A stretch of DNA of 64,000 nt from Lingula anatina (Eukaryota; Brachiopoda; Lingulata; Lingulida; Lingulidae): the NCBI RefSeq assembly GCF_001039355.2, contig NW_019775823.1, positions 82,541 through 146,540 of the forward strand, given 5' to 3'. A program made the position numbers and the translations under genes. Below the pieces are notes generated by a model. That model did no database searches, was not told the origin of the DNA, and saw nothing but the letters and a program-made list of their open reading frames with translations. Shown one piece after another: positions 12,801-25,700 of the stretch; within the stretch, counting starts at the first letter, position 1; every line of letters begins with the position of its first letter.

Positions 12801-15800
12801 GCATTTTCCATTGGTTTTTGACTTGATGGAGTTCTTTAAAATTGCGACACCCATATCTTGTTACAACCGTTAAAAGGGTAAACGACTTTTAAGGCATGGG
12901 GTCGAATTTTGTATCATAATAAACCGATTTTTGTGATTGATGTCCATTATATGATGTAAACATGCTAATTTTGCAATATTTAATCTTCATAAAAAATTAA
13001 AATTTGAAGTCACGCTAGTGCTGAGGGTTTTTTAATCGAAAAATGCATTGGGATATATATACAATGTTTCGAATGAATGAATAGAAAAAGCATAAAAGTA
13101 GACACGTGGCGTTTGACTTTAAATGACTATAAATCTATAATATAAATCCTTGATATACAAGCATTTATGACGCATTCGAAGATTAGGAGTACGTCATGTT
13201 ATTCAAAAGAATTAAAAAATAGTAATGGTTAAATAGAAAAATAGAACCCAAAGCACTTTGTTGTATTCCATATTAAGTTACTTGCAGTGAAAAAAGGAGG
13301 GGCGCCGTGGGCCAAGGGTCGTTATTTAGTAAGGAAAAGCTTTGCAAAGAAAGTCTAGTTTGCTATTCATTGCAGTGCGCAGATGTGTCTAGAATTTTTA
13401 TCACGTACTGATCATTTACTTCATTTGGTAACATGCACGTTATATCCAATATCTCCTTTAGTCTTTTATATTGTGCAAGTTCCATCGGATGATTCATTCT
13501 TTTTCATAAGTTAATGTTTATATTCTGATAACTTTCCAGTACATTTCAAAAGATTATATAATTTTTTTCACGTTCAACTATTCAAATAAAACTGGTAAGG
13601 TGTGCATGAAAGGGTAAAGCTCGGACCCGGTTTGGTCCAAAGGTAAAGTTTGGAAATTATTGGCAATAGTACATGACCTTTGCACGATTCTTGCATCGCA
13701 AATTGGCTTAATATTTAAGAATGTTTTGAGCACTTATTTGAAAACAAGTTTGGGATAATTTGTTTTATCTGGGTACGTATAACTGAACGACAGATCGTAT
13801 CACAGTATCACCTAAGGTAAAGACGCACNTTGCAAATTTCACTATTTTGTGAATTGAAAAAATATATTCTCTTATAAGGCTTTAGCAGGTATTTGATGAT
13901 ATTATCATGTAAAAATGTGATTCAAAAATAAATTAGATTGGCAAAACTAGTGTACTGGTAATTATCTCCTCGGCAAATGGCAAGAATAACTTTTCACTAG
14001 AGCTTATAACTACTGTATCTTAGGAGAGTCCAGAAGAGATAGAGAAGGTACAGGTTTTATTTTACACTGTCCAAAAGCATTCTCTCCTCTTTACATGTAC
14101 TGTTTTTTATCTGTGTTTAATAAAGCATACATGTACATACAGATTTTCTCTACATTCTATGTGCAATGAGCTAGGCTTCTGATTATGTGTAACTTGCTGC
14201 CATATTTTTCAAATGGAGAGGGGCTACGAATGCAATGCAATCTACTTTCATATTTTGAGTAAACTGTTATTTTATTTGCATGTTTATTTCTGATACAATT
14301 TTCTTTTCCTTTTAAAGACACTTTAAGATATTTCAGTTGTGCTTTTATTGTGTGACATTCTGCTGTTAAGCATTGTGTATATTGTATGCATAAGTGTCAG
14401 CTTTTGCCGTGTTACAATTTTAGTATTCTTTATTTTAATATGGATGAATGAATCAATAGAAAAAATAAAATTAAAAAAAAATGTTGGACTTAAAATTATG
14501 TGTTTCAGAAGTTGAAAAGGATTGTGAATTATTGTATACATGTGGAATAATTGTACTGTGTCCATATTGTACATTTATGCCTGTTGTTGAGAAATTAACA
14601 ATTAAAACATATACAAGTATAAGTATTATTTACTTCTAGTCAGATGCACCTTAGCTGAAAATCTCCAGAGTAAGAAAAAAAAGACACATATTTGTGATTC
14701 ATGCAAGGTTATACTAAAAGTTTAATCGATATATATTATATTTCATTATTGAAAATATTTTTGAAACAACCACAGGAATGCATCCATCATTTCAATGATT
14801 TTCTTATGTAGAAAAAGAGCAAGAAGCCAACATTTGGCTATGCCAAGCCTGCGGTGCAGAAACAACAGGCAGCCAAGCGTGAACCCAAGGGGGCAAGTGG
14901 CAGTGAGAAGACAGAGAAACAGCTGCTGGGAGAGCTGTACGGAGACAAGCAATTCCTGGAGAAACTGCTGAAAGAATATGGTATGTATTACAGTATATTT
15001 ACACTTGATTCAACTTAAAATCTCTGGATTCAAAACATTAGAAATGTGTAAGGTGTTAGTTTTTTTTTCTTTTTTTTTATCATACATCATTAATTAAATT
15101 GTTTTACATAATTTTATCAAAAAATTACTCATTCATTTTTCACTAGACTCCAATACTCAGAGGGGCAAAGAGATCAATAACCTAGTTATCAACTGTCTGG
15201 ACTACCTCAGTGATCGCAGAGAATTCTGGCGCCAGCAGAAACCTATCTACGCACGCCAGTCAGAGAAGAGGAAGGTAATGGGAGGGGCAGTTGGACAGTC
15301 CAAGAGCAATTACAATCAGTACATCATTAAGGAGCTCGAAAAAATAGATGAAGGTATGAAAAAATATTCTGACTTCATTTCAGCCTTTGTTTTATTTTTT
15401 TAATCAATCCTGTTAAGCCAACTGCTTGCTATCTCTACATTATGCTCATTAAATGACAAACAAATGAAATATTACAATGCTTCTTGATAATTGCATCATG
15501 ATAATTGATAAAAATGAAAAAAAAATTCATAATAAATTATTTTACATATGCAATTTTCTGAACAATTTCATGACGTTTAATTCAGTTTGTCAATTTAATG
15601 TGGGTCATTTGAAATATAAAAAATAAAGATTAATTTTGTTTTCTTCATGTTCTTCCACCCTCTCATCACTCAGTCTGTTAATACTAGTTAACGCAATAAT
15701 TGCTTCTTTGTTTTCAGTTAATTTTCATTACGTTATTATAATTTCTTAAATTTTATGGCACAGTTATTTTGACCTTCCTATGTCAAATATCCCGGTGACT

Positions 15801-17365
15801 CCCTTCACCATAAAAATTTTCATGTAATTATTTAACAGAGGAAAAAATGTTTTGTTTTTTTTTTTTAATTCCTGTAATATTATAAATGGGATAATTCCAG
15901 CACAAGCCAATGGCAGGTTTGAGGAGAGTTTACGTATGTCTAACAAGTGCCTGAAGACGGTGGAAGGTTGGTCTGATGATGCAGTTAGCAACAGACATGA
16001 GGTGCTGGCAAATCTCTACAGTGCTATGGGGAATGCCTACCTTGAGATGGCACAGTTTGAAAAATCTCTACAATATCACCAAAAAGACCTAGATATAGCT
16101 AATAAACAGTGAGTATTATTTATTTATTTATTTATTTATTTTCCTAAAGGGGCCCGCACATGGTGAGTATTTGGCGCGCCCCACTTGCGCTGCGCCAGAT
16201 GCTCGCGCTCCTCAGCTCCCCTCAAACGATGCGCTCTTTGCTCAGCAGAGTTGCCTCCCGGCCTGCCCCTAGCGGACGCACTGTGAACTGTGGGATCATG
16301 TGTTTAAGGAAACATTACATATTGTTGTTTTTTCTGATAGTAATGGATAATGGTGACCATGTTAATCAATTAGACTAACTATAACTGTGTACATTTTTGT
16401 TGACTTCGCTGGGGGCTGCCATTTTTGTTTGTTTCCGGCTACTGGCACATGCGCATTGTTAGCATGGCGTGAGCAATCGGCGCTTGCACCCCGCACACGC
16501 TGAGACATTTGCCTCAAAATCAAACACGTGAGAAATTTGCTCAGCCACGCGTGAGGCAAAAATCTCACCAAAATACCTCCGCACACGATGAGAAAACGGC
16601 GCAGCGCAAGTGGCGCACGCCAAATGCTCACCGTGTGCGGGCCCCTTAAGGAAAATTCTAAATTGTCTTGATATAGTTTTGCAGGTTTTTTTTTTTTTTA
16701 CCAATTATTTTTTTTCTTTTTGATTTTTATGAAAAACACAAAAAAATGCGCCAACATCTTTCATTTTTTATGTTACCAGTCCTAATTAGAAGCTACATGT
16801 AAGACCCAAAATACAGATCTCTACATAGCAGATACAAGGTCCTATAGTTAAAAATTATACTAATATGATAAGACAAGATGTAGTCTCAAGTGCTCACTTC
16901 ACCAGTGTAGCACAGGTCAAGTAGGGAACAAAAATGGTCCTTGTAGAAACTAGGATGAGAAGTTAATGATACACTTAGTACCTCCTTTGCATGTATGAAT
17001 CTTATCAATAGCCATCCAAGATGTCTTTAAACTAAGTCAACATGATTGCCAGAAGTGAAATATTCCAGAACTGATGAATGCCAAAATATTCTCCAAACAT
17101 AATGGTAATAATTAAAACGTTGACAACTTTATACTGGACATTTTCATATTTAATCGAATAATCCTTTGAAGTGCAGCATTGATTGCAAACCACCTTGATT
17201 AATACAGTGCTTTAGTACCTAGCAAATGATCCCTTTTTAGAATCAGCTACTAGTACTGCTTTTGTCACTGTCCATAACAATTGCAATCATAATTGGCTTT
17301 TTCACAGTGATTCACATTATTTTACCCCTGCATGTTTTTTTTTTCTTTTTCATTTTTTTAATCAC

Positions 17366-17416
<51 letters not shown>

Positions 17417-20146
17417 TTATTGTCCTTTTTCATTTAGTAGAATTATTTTCTGATCTTAATTTACATGTAACAACAGTGTTATTGATTATCACCTTGGAAA
17501 AGTTCAAGTGGCATCACAGACTATTCAACATGTAATTGTTTTTATTGCTCTCCTTAAAAAACATAAGGTATATTATAAATTATTAAACCTTATAAATAGT
17601 CATTATGATAAGTGAAAGATACTAACCATTGTTTTTATGTCCAATTCTTCTTTCTATTGCAGTGATACGGAGCATTTAAAGTCCAGGGCCTTGGACAATC
17701 TTGGCAGAGTGTACGCCCGGTCAGGGAAATTCCAGGATGCGGTTAATGTGTAAGTACATTCACACTTGTACTTAAAATGTATATATGCTATAATATATCT
17801 CTGTGTGAGTGTGATCCAACTGGTTGAGATTATGATTTGGTTACTTATGTAATCCTGTCCCTGAAAGTGTACCTAGGGTTATCTTAGTGTTAAAGTACTA
17901 CATGTAGTGATATACTCTGATCATGACTTTTTGAACTTTTTTAAATGGAGGGAAAGTATGTTATTTATTTATTTATTTAGTTTTGTCATGCTTTAATTGA
18001 AACCTTTTTTATCACGGAGTCACTGGAAATTATACAGCTGCCGTGCAAAAGTTCCTCTTAGTGCATACGCATGTACATCTCTCATATTGTCATGTACAAT
18101 GTACAGGTACCTCCTTATGTTTCAGATGGACAGAAAAATTACCAATGAGTAAATCAGCACTGGAGAGCACGTGGCTCTTCCACGAGATAGGCCGGTGCTA
18201 CCTGGAGATGGGCAAGTTTGAGGAAGCCAAAGATAATGGAGAAAAATCTATGGCAGCTGCTGAAGAGGCTCAGGATAATGTGTGGAAACTAAACGCTAGT
18301 GTGCTGATAGCTCAGGCTGAAGGTGAGTCATTGTGTTAGTTGAGATAGGTACATTTGCACAAAGCACATTTGACAGAAATTCTGCTAATCAAATCCCATT
18401 GGTTCCAATTAAGTTATATTATCAAATTATGTAGCGTCAGTAATGTAAACCATGCCTTTTGTGTGTAACTTTAGGGAAGAGCACCTGGTTTTTCATTTAT
18501 TCATTTTATCTGATTTTTTAATTGATCAATAATTTTGTAATAATTATAACCCTGTACATTTCAGTAAAATTGGGAAGTTATGAATCTGCACAAGAAGCAT
18601 TTGAAAGATCTCTTGACATGGCAAAATTACAAGGTGAGCTTTTTTTTTTTTCTATTGGTTGGGGTGCATTCTCCAAACATCAATTTACTATTTCAAGAAT
18701 ATTTGCTATAAACGGTGAAGAAAACATCTTTCTTCAGTTTGATAGTAATTTTATATTTATTTCAGGTGACACAGCAGCAGAAAATGCAATTAAAAAAGCT
18801 CTAGAAGATGTGAATGCAAAAATAGTCAGTGGTCTCAAGGGGGAGTCAGAGACAGAACAGACTGAAGAGGCAGCACCTGCTGAACAAAGCCAAGAAGAGG
18901 CAGAACCAGCAGCTGAAGATGGTAAGACAAAATAAATTTATATATATATATATATTTATGGATCAGTCTATTAGCTGTGTAGCATTTACCGTAATTTAGA
19001 AAAAAGAAATGATGTTGCCAGGATTTGTTGTTACATGCAGCAGATGATGATTTGTTGAGCATATTTGATGATTTGTTTTAAAAAATAAACATTCCTTTTT
19101 TTACTGAGATAAGTTCCTATCATATCAAATATCAAATTTGTCTCTGATGTATCAAGAGGTTTGCTGTGTTCTTTGCTTGCAATACTAACCAAAGGCATTT
19201 GATTTGTGCAATTCCATCAGGTAAACCCACCCCCTCTGATGCTGAGGCAGCTGATGAGGAGTACAGCGAGGATGAGGTGGAGGAGGAGGAGGAAGTCGAG
19301 GAGGAGGAAGAAGAAGAGGATAATTAAGAAAAATAGAACACATTGATAGATTCTGTCTTGCAACAATGTTTGTACTGCATGTTTATACTAACAAACTGCT
19401 CACAGGATTAATGGTATCCAAGCCAAGGAAATGATGGATCACCATGGGAGGCTGCCATGCAGCCATTGATTTGTGAAGATGTTGATGGAGAAAAAAATTA
19501 ATTTTTAATCCAGTGATGAGGTATCACACTCCAGCGACAGTACCTTTGCAACTGTTGTGTTCTGTATTCTGACCTACTGCATATTTTATTTTATTATTTT
19601 TCCAGTGCATTAGATGCTTTTTCTTTCTTCTTAAATGTGTAAAACTTATCTCTAACTACTCTCATGTACTTAACCACTTATTATGTTTGTTCCCATCTTT
19701 CAGCAACCTCAACCGACACAAGTGTGCATAAGCTGATAAATCCATCAATCCTTTGTTTATATTTTCCAGTTTCAAACATATTCCTGGTGATATTTATACT
19801 TATCCATATATGTATCTACTTCCAAGCAATATACTTGTAGTTGAATTATGTCTGTGTGACTGCTTGTTTTATAGTTAAATTGATCCTCTCCTCGCAACCC
19901 CTCACCATTTCCTAGTGTCCTAGATCAGGTGATGGATGGCCCAGCAAAACCTGGCAATAGTTGGCTTAGTATTTTATTTTGGTTTATTTTGTTTCGTTTT
20001 GTTTTATTTTTTTGTTTTTATTTTTCTAATGTTTCCTAGGATCTGCTTCATGTTTATTTTACCTTCGTTTCCTCTCTTTTTTTCTCGCAGATACAGAACA
20101 AACTGCTGCTGCGGAAGATGATACCCAACAACAGGTGGAAGAGTAA
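9808..20146 (+). CDS. ODAD4: Outer dynein arm docking complex subunit 4 (TTC25), with gap and frameshift
   Basis: TPR protein needed to dock outer dynein arms on ciliary doublet microtubules. Exons seen: 9808-9927, 14812-14980, 15148-15353, 15901-16108, 17663-17749, 18126-18322, 18565-18633, 18766-18921, then a last exon at 19221-19327 or 20091-20146. Family signatures include YKAEGDNLYKQGEYRKAIESY (first TPR), LLGELYGDKQFLEKLL, FWRQQKPIYAR, KSRALDNLGRVYARSGKFQDA, WLFHEIGRCYLEMGKFEEA and LNASVLIAQAE. Roughly 120 residues of the N-terminal TPR block are missing and probably lie in the run of Ns at 9947-10477. A 24-nt microexon at 14024-14047 is possible. The exon at 15148-15353 needs one extra base near 15180 to stay open (aatac where aataac is expected). 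Without it the frame stops. All other junctions agree in phase. The tail is acidic, mostly Glu and Asp. Confidence 0.9.
9947..10477. other. Assembly gap (531 unresolved bases)
   Basis: A run of N in ODAD4 intron 1 that probably hides one or more exons coding the missing N-terminal TPR repeats. Translations through it are meaningless. Confidence 0.95.
11699..12625. repeat. Imperfect direct repeat pair in ODAD4 intron
   Basis: About 92 bp at 11699-11790 recurs at 12525-12625. Shared blocks include tagacgat, gaatgaaa, gagagaa, gacgtg, ttgctta and gtttaatgtaa. These are probably two copies of one dispersed repeat. The full boundaries are not visible. Confidence 0.5.
14024..14047 (+). other. ODAD4: Possible ODAD4 microexon
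   Basis: Twenty-four bases coding ESPEEIEK are bracketed by atcttag and gtacag. Phase 0 on both sides fits the preceding and following coding exons. The peptide recalls the short linker after the N-terminal TPR block of the family. This is speculative. Confidence 0.3.
16149..16645. mobile_element. Non-autonomous TIR transposon with TTAA-like flanks
   Basis: Ends begin ggggcccgcaca and form inverted repeats of about 55 bp with only a few mismatches (16149-16203 against 16591-16645). The right flank is TTAA (16646-16649) and the left flank TAAA, consistent with a TTAA target duplication in which one copy has mutated, as made by piggyBac-type transposases. The interior is GC-rich, with CTCA/TGAG-containing GCACACG motifs repeated, and has no ORF of note. 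It is inserted in an ODAD4 intron. Confidence 0.65.
17370..17420. repeat. (TTA)n microsatellite
   Basis: About 15 TTA units in an ODAD4 intron. A second (TTA)n tract lies at about 20908-20962, downstream of the gene. Confidence 0.9.
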
Positions 20147-20907
20147 AACTGGTTATTGTGCTAGTTGAGCCGCCAAATTGTGTTGGATGAGACAGGCTAT
20201 GATATTAAATAATAGTTTCAACAAAGTAATAACAAACACATCAACTACAACACTTATCCAACTTAACCATAATAAATGGGGTCTGATGACTATGCAAAAC
20301 AGAGACAAATTTATTTTAACTGAAATTCTGTGATTTGCATAAGGAAAAAATGCTTTTATAAATTATATGTTTATGTATTCCTTGTCTTACGTTTTCTATT
20401 TTTATTATAGTGGTACAATTTCATAGCATTTTTGCATCATATAACATTTTTGATGAGCACAGTATTACCTCTGTTCTATTTTAAATCAAACAATACTGAG
20501 TACGCCAAATGGGTAAATCATATTTACTTGCCGGATTATACTTTTTTTTATCTATAAACAAATATATTTGTACACATATGTATGTCAAATTCTGTTGACA
20601 GAAAACCTTTTACATTATTCAATGTTAGTGAAAAAAAAAGAAAAACAATGCATTTATGTGACATTTGCATAAAATTGTCTTTGGTCATGAGACATCAATA
20701 TGTTTGTGTTCATTAATATCTCTTAATTTCAGTGTCTTATACGCATATAGGTGATAAGAATCTCGTTTACGACATGCATACACTTACTTGTATTGCTACA
20801 GATTATCTCTATTTTCTGTTGTACAATATTGCTGTATGCAAGATAACATTACGTTCTAGCGGTGCCAAATAAAATGTATGTTTATCCAGTTGATTATATT
20901 GATGCTT

Positions 20908-20942
<35 letters not shown>

Positions 20943-21648
20943 TTAGTATAATTATTATTATTATTTGACGAGATATGGGAGGGAATGGAGGAAAATACCG
21001 GGTTGAGAGAAAGAGAGAATTGGCAGAGAAAAAAAAAATGATTTGCACGGGATTCTCTCCTTACTTTGCTGTGTTATAACTTCAGGTCATTTTACAAAAC
21101 CAAGTTACAGCATGTGCCCTCACTCATTGCTAAGCCCATTTTATGCTGCCAGTAGTTCATCTGATTACTATAATTTAAAAATGGAGTAATATTTGATTAG
21201 TGCTGTTGACTAGAATGGCACATTGTAAATAATAGTAAAATAATAGTATAAATAGCCAAAGTTCATTGCAGCATTGTATGAAATTTAACAATCTTTAATT
21301 AATGCAAAATATACCATAAGACAACAAATAAGACAACCCAAATATCAGTGCACGTCTGTGATTGGGCACATTAGGGAATGCTCTAGGACAAAAACATGGA
21401 CTTTACAGTATTCCCATTTTATAAATTCACTAGGGAAACAACCCAAACAGAAAGGGAAATGAAAGAAAATCAATTCATTAATATAATATAAGTATAAACC
21501 TACATTGGTAAAAGCAACAATTAAACACCCATTGTTACAGACGTCACATTTTAGCCTTTATGACATCACCTAGTAACAAATAAACAAAACCCCCTGAAGA
21601 AAGAATGAAACTGGTCGGGGCAAAATAGCTGCTGTTTCTTTTTCTTTT

Positions 21649-21652
<4 letters not shown>

Positions 21653-21706
<54 letters not shown>
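21653..21706. repeat. (AT)n microsatellite
   Basis: About 27 uninterrupted AT units. Confidence 0.95.
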
Positions 21707-21708
<2 letters not shown>

Positions 21709-22273
21709 CAATTATCTAACAACCCTAATTAATTTTTTTAATATCAATAATTTAATTATTTTATAATAATAACTTATAAATAAACTAAATAAACCAAACA
21801 GATAGCTTTACAATGTATTAATGCATTAAAATAATTTTACAACCTTCAAAATCTAAGGAGTAGTCTGCCTAGTATTGTCGACTTATTCAAGGCATGAAAA
21901 AAAAAGCAATTAATTATAATTTCATTTTATTAAAATGAATAAAACTAATAATAATAGTATTTATTTCTTATTAACAGCACCACACTTCCGTCTCAGTTCT
22001 GTTTACAAATAAAATTCTCAAAATTACAAGTAATTAAATAATTATTAAAAGCTGAGGTGAATAAAACAATTAAAATGATTAATGAAGGTCATAATAGTAA
22101 AAATCTGAATAATAAACCTTTTCATGATAAAAATATATGATTTTAAGTATTAAAATTAATTGAAGTACTGTGCAAATAAGAATGTTTTCAAGTCTTTTAA
22201 AAAATTTAACACTATCTATAGGCGGAATGTGTGAGGGTAGTTAATTCCATAAAATGGGTGCTGAAATTGAAAA

Positions 22274-22408
22274 TGCCCTGTGGCCTTATTTTTATTTATT
22301 TATTTTTATTTATTTATTTATTTTATTTTATTTTATTTTATTTTATTTTATTTATTTATTTATTTTTTATTTTTATTTTTTTTATTTATTTATTTTTTTT
22401 TTTTTTTG
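22274..22408. repeat. TTTTA/TTTA low-complexity tract
   Basis: Tandem pentamers and tetramers of T with A. They directly precede the probable retroelement fragment. Confidence 0.9.
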
Positions 22409-22760
22409 GGTCATTTCTGGTAAAACAAAGAGTGGAGGTGGATCTGGTGGGCCCGGTGAGATTGGCTGAACTTGGATGTAGCATAGAGGTAAAATACGAA
22501 AGGCAAACACCTCTGGTGTATTTAGAAATAAACAGCAGTAATTTTAAAATAATTATCTGTCGTACGGGAAACCAGTGTAGTTCGAATAAAATAGGTGAAA
22601 TGTTTGATCTGAGAGGGTTTTTGGTCATGCTGCAGCATTTTGGACAGATTGCAGTTTTGCAATTTGGTCCGTAGTCAAGATGCGAAGTTATGAAGGCATG
22701 GACAAGCCTATTCTTTTAACTGGGAGTAGGAGGATCGGAGACAGGAGGCTCAGCTTCTTG
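22409..22760. mobile_element. Probable degenerate retroelement fragment
   Basis: The stretch contains ccagtgtagttcgaata, ataggtgaaatg and ctgcagcattttggacag. I associate this series with a widely dispersed animal retroelement 3' region. It abuts a T/A tract at 22274-22408. No intact frame or target duplication is visible, so class and ends are uncertain. Confidence 0.35.
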
Positions 22761-25700
22761 TAGGCCTAGAAGGAGTTGATTCCGCGCTCTCAAAGGATTT
22801 TTTTAAAGTTTTTCAATTTTGTTGTTAAAAACCCGGGAACACAGAACAAAGTTGCTAATCGAAGAACATGCAGTGTTCTGGTTGTGCCTATAATTCGCGC
22901 GACAATCCGTACGCGTATTCTCCATGTACGTATTTACTCTGTACTCACGCCCCCTGGGAGACAATGGGTTGTTTTGATAAACGACAAAAGCCTGTGCGGG
23001 TAGCAAACAATAGCGACGTGGACTCATACAGGGCCTAAGCGCACAGGGGGAGGGGCGCATATGTAAATTATTGTACGGGCGACCCTTGGAGACGGGAGTT
23101 CGTCCTCGCCAAGCGCGACGGGAAGTAAATTGATGCGCGCTATAATCCGACTTAGCTTTCAACTTAGCAGTATTGCACCTTGCTCTGGGCTGAATGTCGA
23201 CCTGCCGAACATGTCGTCTCGTTGTTTTGTTTGCTTCTTACAATCAGGGGAATGGGCCTCTGCTATTTATTACATTGGAAGATTTTTTAGTAGTTTTGGT
23301 GAATATCTCGAACGATCAGTCTGTGGCCCGTACCAGTTAACTATTCTGATCTTGGCGGGAGTCTCCCTAATTTTGGACGTATCTACCGATCTTCCTTTTC
23401 TCTCGATACATCACACTTTTCTCTTTGTCCTTACGTTTGGAAACTCGGTGACTTCATTCACGAAAATGTGCTGTAACATTGCTTTCTCAGGTTAAGTGAT
23501 AGGGGTATAGATAGCATTAAACAATAAAAAGAAAATACCAACGACAAAGCCGTGCCAGGTCTTCGTGTGAGTAACATCCGAAACACTGTACATGTATGTT
23601 GTTTTCGTGGAGACGAAGCTGGTTTCGAAAGGAACCTAAATAGCGATAATTAAAACCACAGCTTGGTAAGCTACCTGGACATTGTAATAAGTGATAGATA
23701 CAATACAAGTCGCCGAGCCGAACGTGAAATATAACGAGTGTATTGTCGAGCCACAGGTTGAGTATATTTCGGGTACAGCTCGGTGGCGAGTGTTGTATCA
23801 AGCTCAAACCACAGCCTCTCATCGGTTAGTGCAATGTCCTCGCGATATATTACTGGATGCCAGCTGAGCGGTGGAAAATTAATTCAAGCAAAAATTCTTG
23901 TTGGGCATTAGAAAAACTTATCAAAAATGACTTACGAGTGTGTCAATTTGCCTAACGGCAAGGGCTTAAGTGTTTGTGCAAGATCGATCACATAACTGCA
24001 TTCACTTACTCTAACTCTTTGAGTTATAAAATAGATTACTTAAAAGAAGATCTTTAACTGATACGTATACAAATGCTGTGGAGGAGAGTTCGCCCAAACA
24101 GATCATAAGAGGTAAATGACATCTGATTGCCCTTTGTCGTGAACACAATAACATCATGTATGAAGATTTTACTGGGCGATATTATATAAGAGTAGATCGT
24201 CAGTTTGCGAGGGTGATCATCTTCTCTTTGCATTGTGGAGTATAGTATTGCAGTATGGATTAATTCTACTAGGTGACCACTTTGATAAAAAATAAGCTAA
24301 CAACAGTCCAGTCAATTATTTTACAAGAGACTACAATTTATTTGTGCGAAAATATAATTGAATTGGTGACATACATGGCGTTTTCACAAGAGAGGTGGCT
24401 CCTTTGCTTTAAGCAATGCTTGTCGGCGGTGGAAATTACAATTACAACGATTTGTTTGCTGGTTAATGATCGCATTAAGTGGTGGCCGATTTCGCACCCT
24501 CTACATTTCATTCAATGGCAGTTACAATTGGTAGCCGCCCCTCTTTGTTTCGGTGTCCAGTGTTACCTAATGACTGGGTTGTAAATGACCTTTATATTAA
24601 AAACTATTCCATTCTTTGTCTAGGTCTACTAGTACACATCCCAAGAGCGTTCTCAGGCAGCAATTGTTAATCATTAAACAATAGCGATAAAGCATCGGTT
24701 TCGGCAAATTTCAATCTTTGGGGCCATCAACATCAACCTAAATATTCAAGAGACGCCAGTAAACTAAGTAAAGTACTTTTTCGTTGGCAGTGTCAGGGTG
24801 AATCAAAATTTTCTCAATTGGGTGCTGGTAGGCTAATGAAAGACTAGGAAATAAGCGTTTATTGCATCGAGAATTTAATCCTGTGCAACCTTCTACAAAA
24901 TGAATATTTTACACTACTGCATGGGTCGTTATTCATAAGGAATATTTTTAACGTTTTATAAGGTTTTTGACAGATAAATAATTTCACCAAAGAATCTTTT
25001 CTCCGTTATTCGTTTTATTCAGATTTGATTCATTTTATTTAAGAGAAGTCAACAGATAAAAGTGCAGCGAAAAGAAATAGAGGGAAGAGGAAACTAACAA
25101 GAAAAAGTGATGGGAATCCTTAATATTAAAAAACATTTACGGGGAATAAGATTGATGTTTCCTTATCTCCCTTCTTTTTCTACCAAGCCCGCTTGCTCAA
25201 ACGATTCATTCTTACTTCGGGGAAAACAAGTGATAAAATGCAGTAAATATAGAAACATTAAAGGACACGAACAAGAGATAGACGGACGGGAGTCTTTTAT
25301 ATCAAAATATTCAAGGAAAAAGTATGTGAGAGTGGTCTTTATCTTCCGTCTTTCTCTGCCAGGTCGTCTTCTCCAATGCAGGTGCTCTCCGCTAGTTTTA
25401 AAAATATCTTTCTGCATAGACAGCTTGACTATTGGTGATCGAATAATTTCCAGATAAAATGTTTAAATACTGTGGCAAGAAAAGGAGACCCCCCCCCCCC
25501 CCGGACACCAAAACGCATATATTTACAGACTTACGCAACTTTTTACGCGCCCTTCTTATCCGTGTAGCACAACAATTTGACTAAATTATCAAATCGCATA
25601 ATTAATAAAGATTTTCGTGCGCTGGATAAGACCATACAGAGAGTGTCCTCGGAGGCAGCCTTTTGTAGACCTTAGATGTATTTTCCATGTGGCCTTCTGG

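Larger units (their letters stand above)
10478..14811. other. ODAD4: Long ODAD4 intron sequence after the gap
   Basis: AT-rich intronic DNA. Apart from the possible microexon at 14024-14047, no exon was found. It contains an imperfect direct repeat (11699-11790 and 12525-12625) and a G-rich block at 11281-11440 that loosely resembles the 48429-48585 element. Confidence 0.6.

Noticed and set aside
23130-23495. 121-codon plus-strand frame with several Cys and a hydrophobic stretch
   Set aside because: No recognisable domain, no splice partners and no neighbouring coding exon. A chance frame is more likely.
24273-24670. Overlapping plus-strand frames of 103 and 63 codons
   Set aside because: No similarity to known proteins by eye and no gene structure around them.
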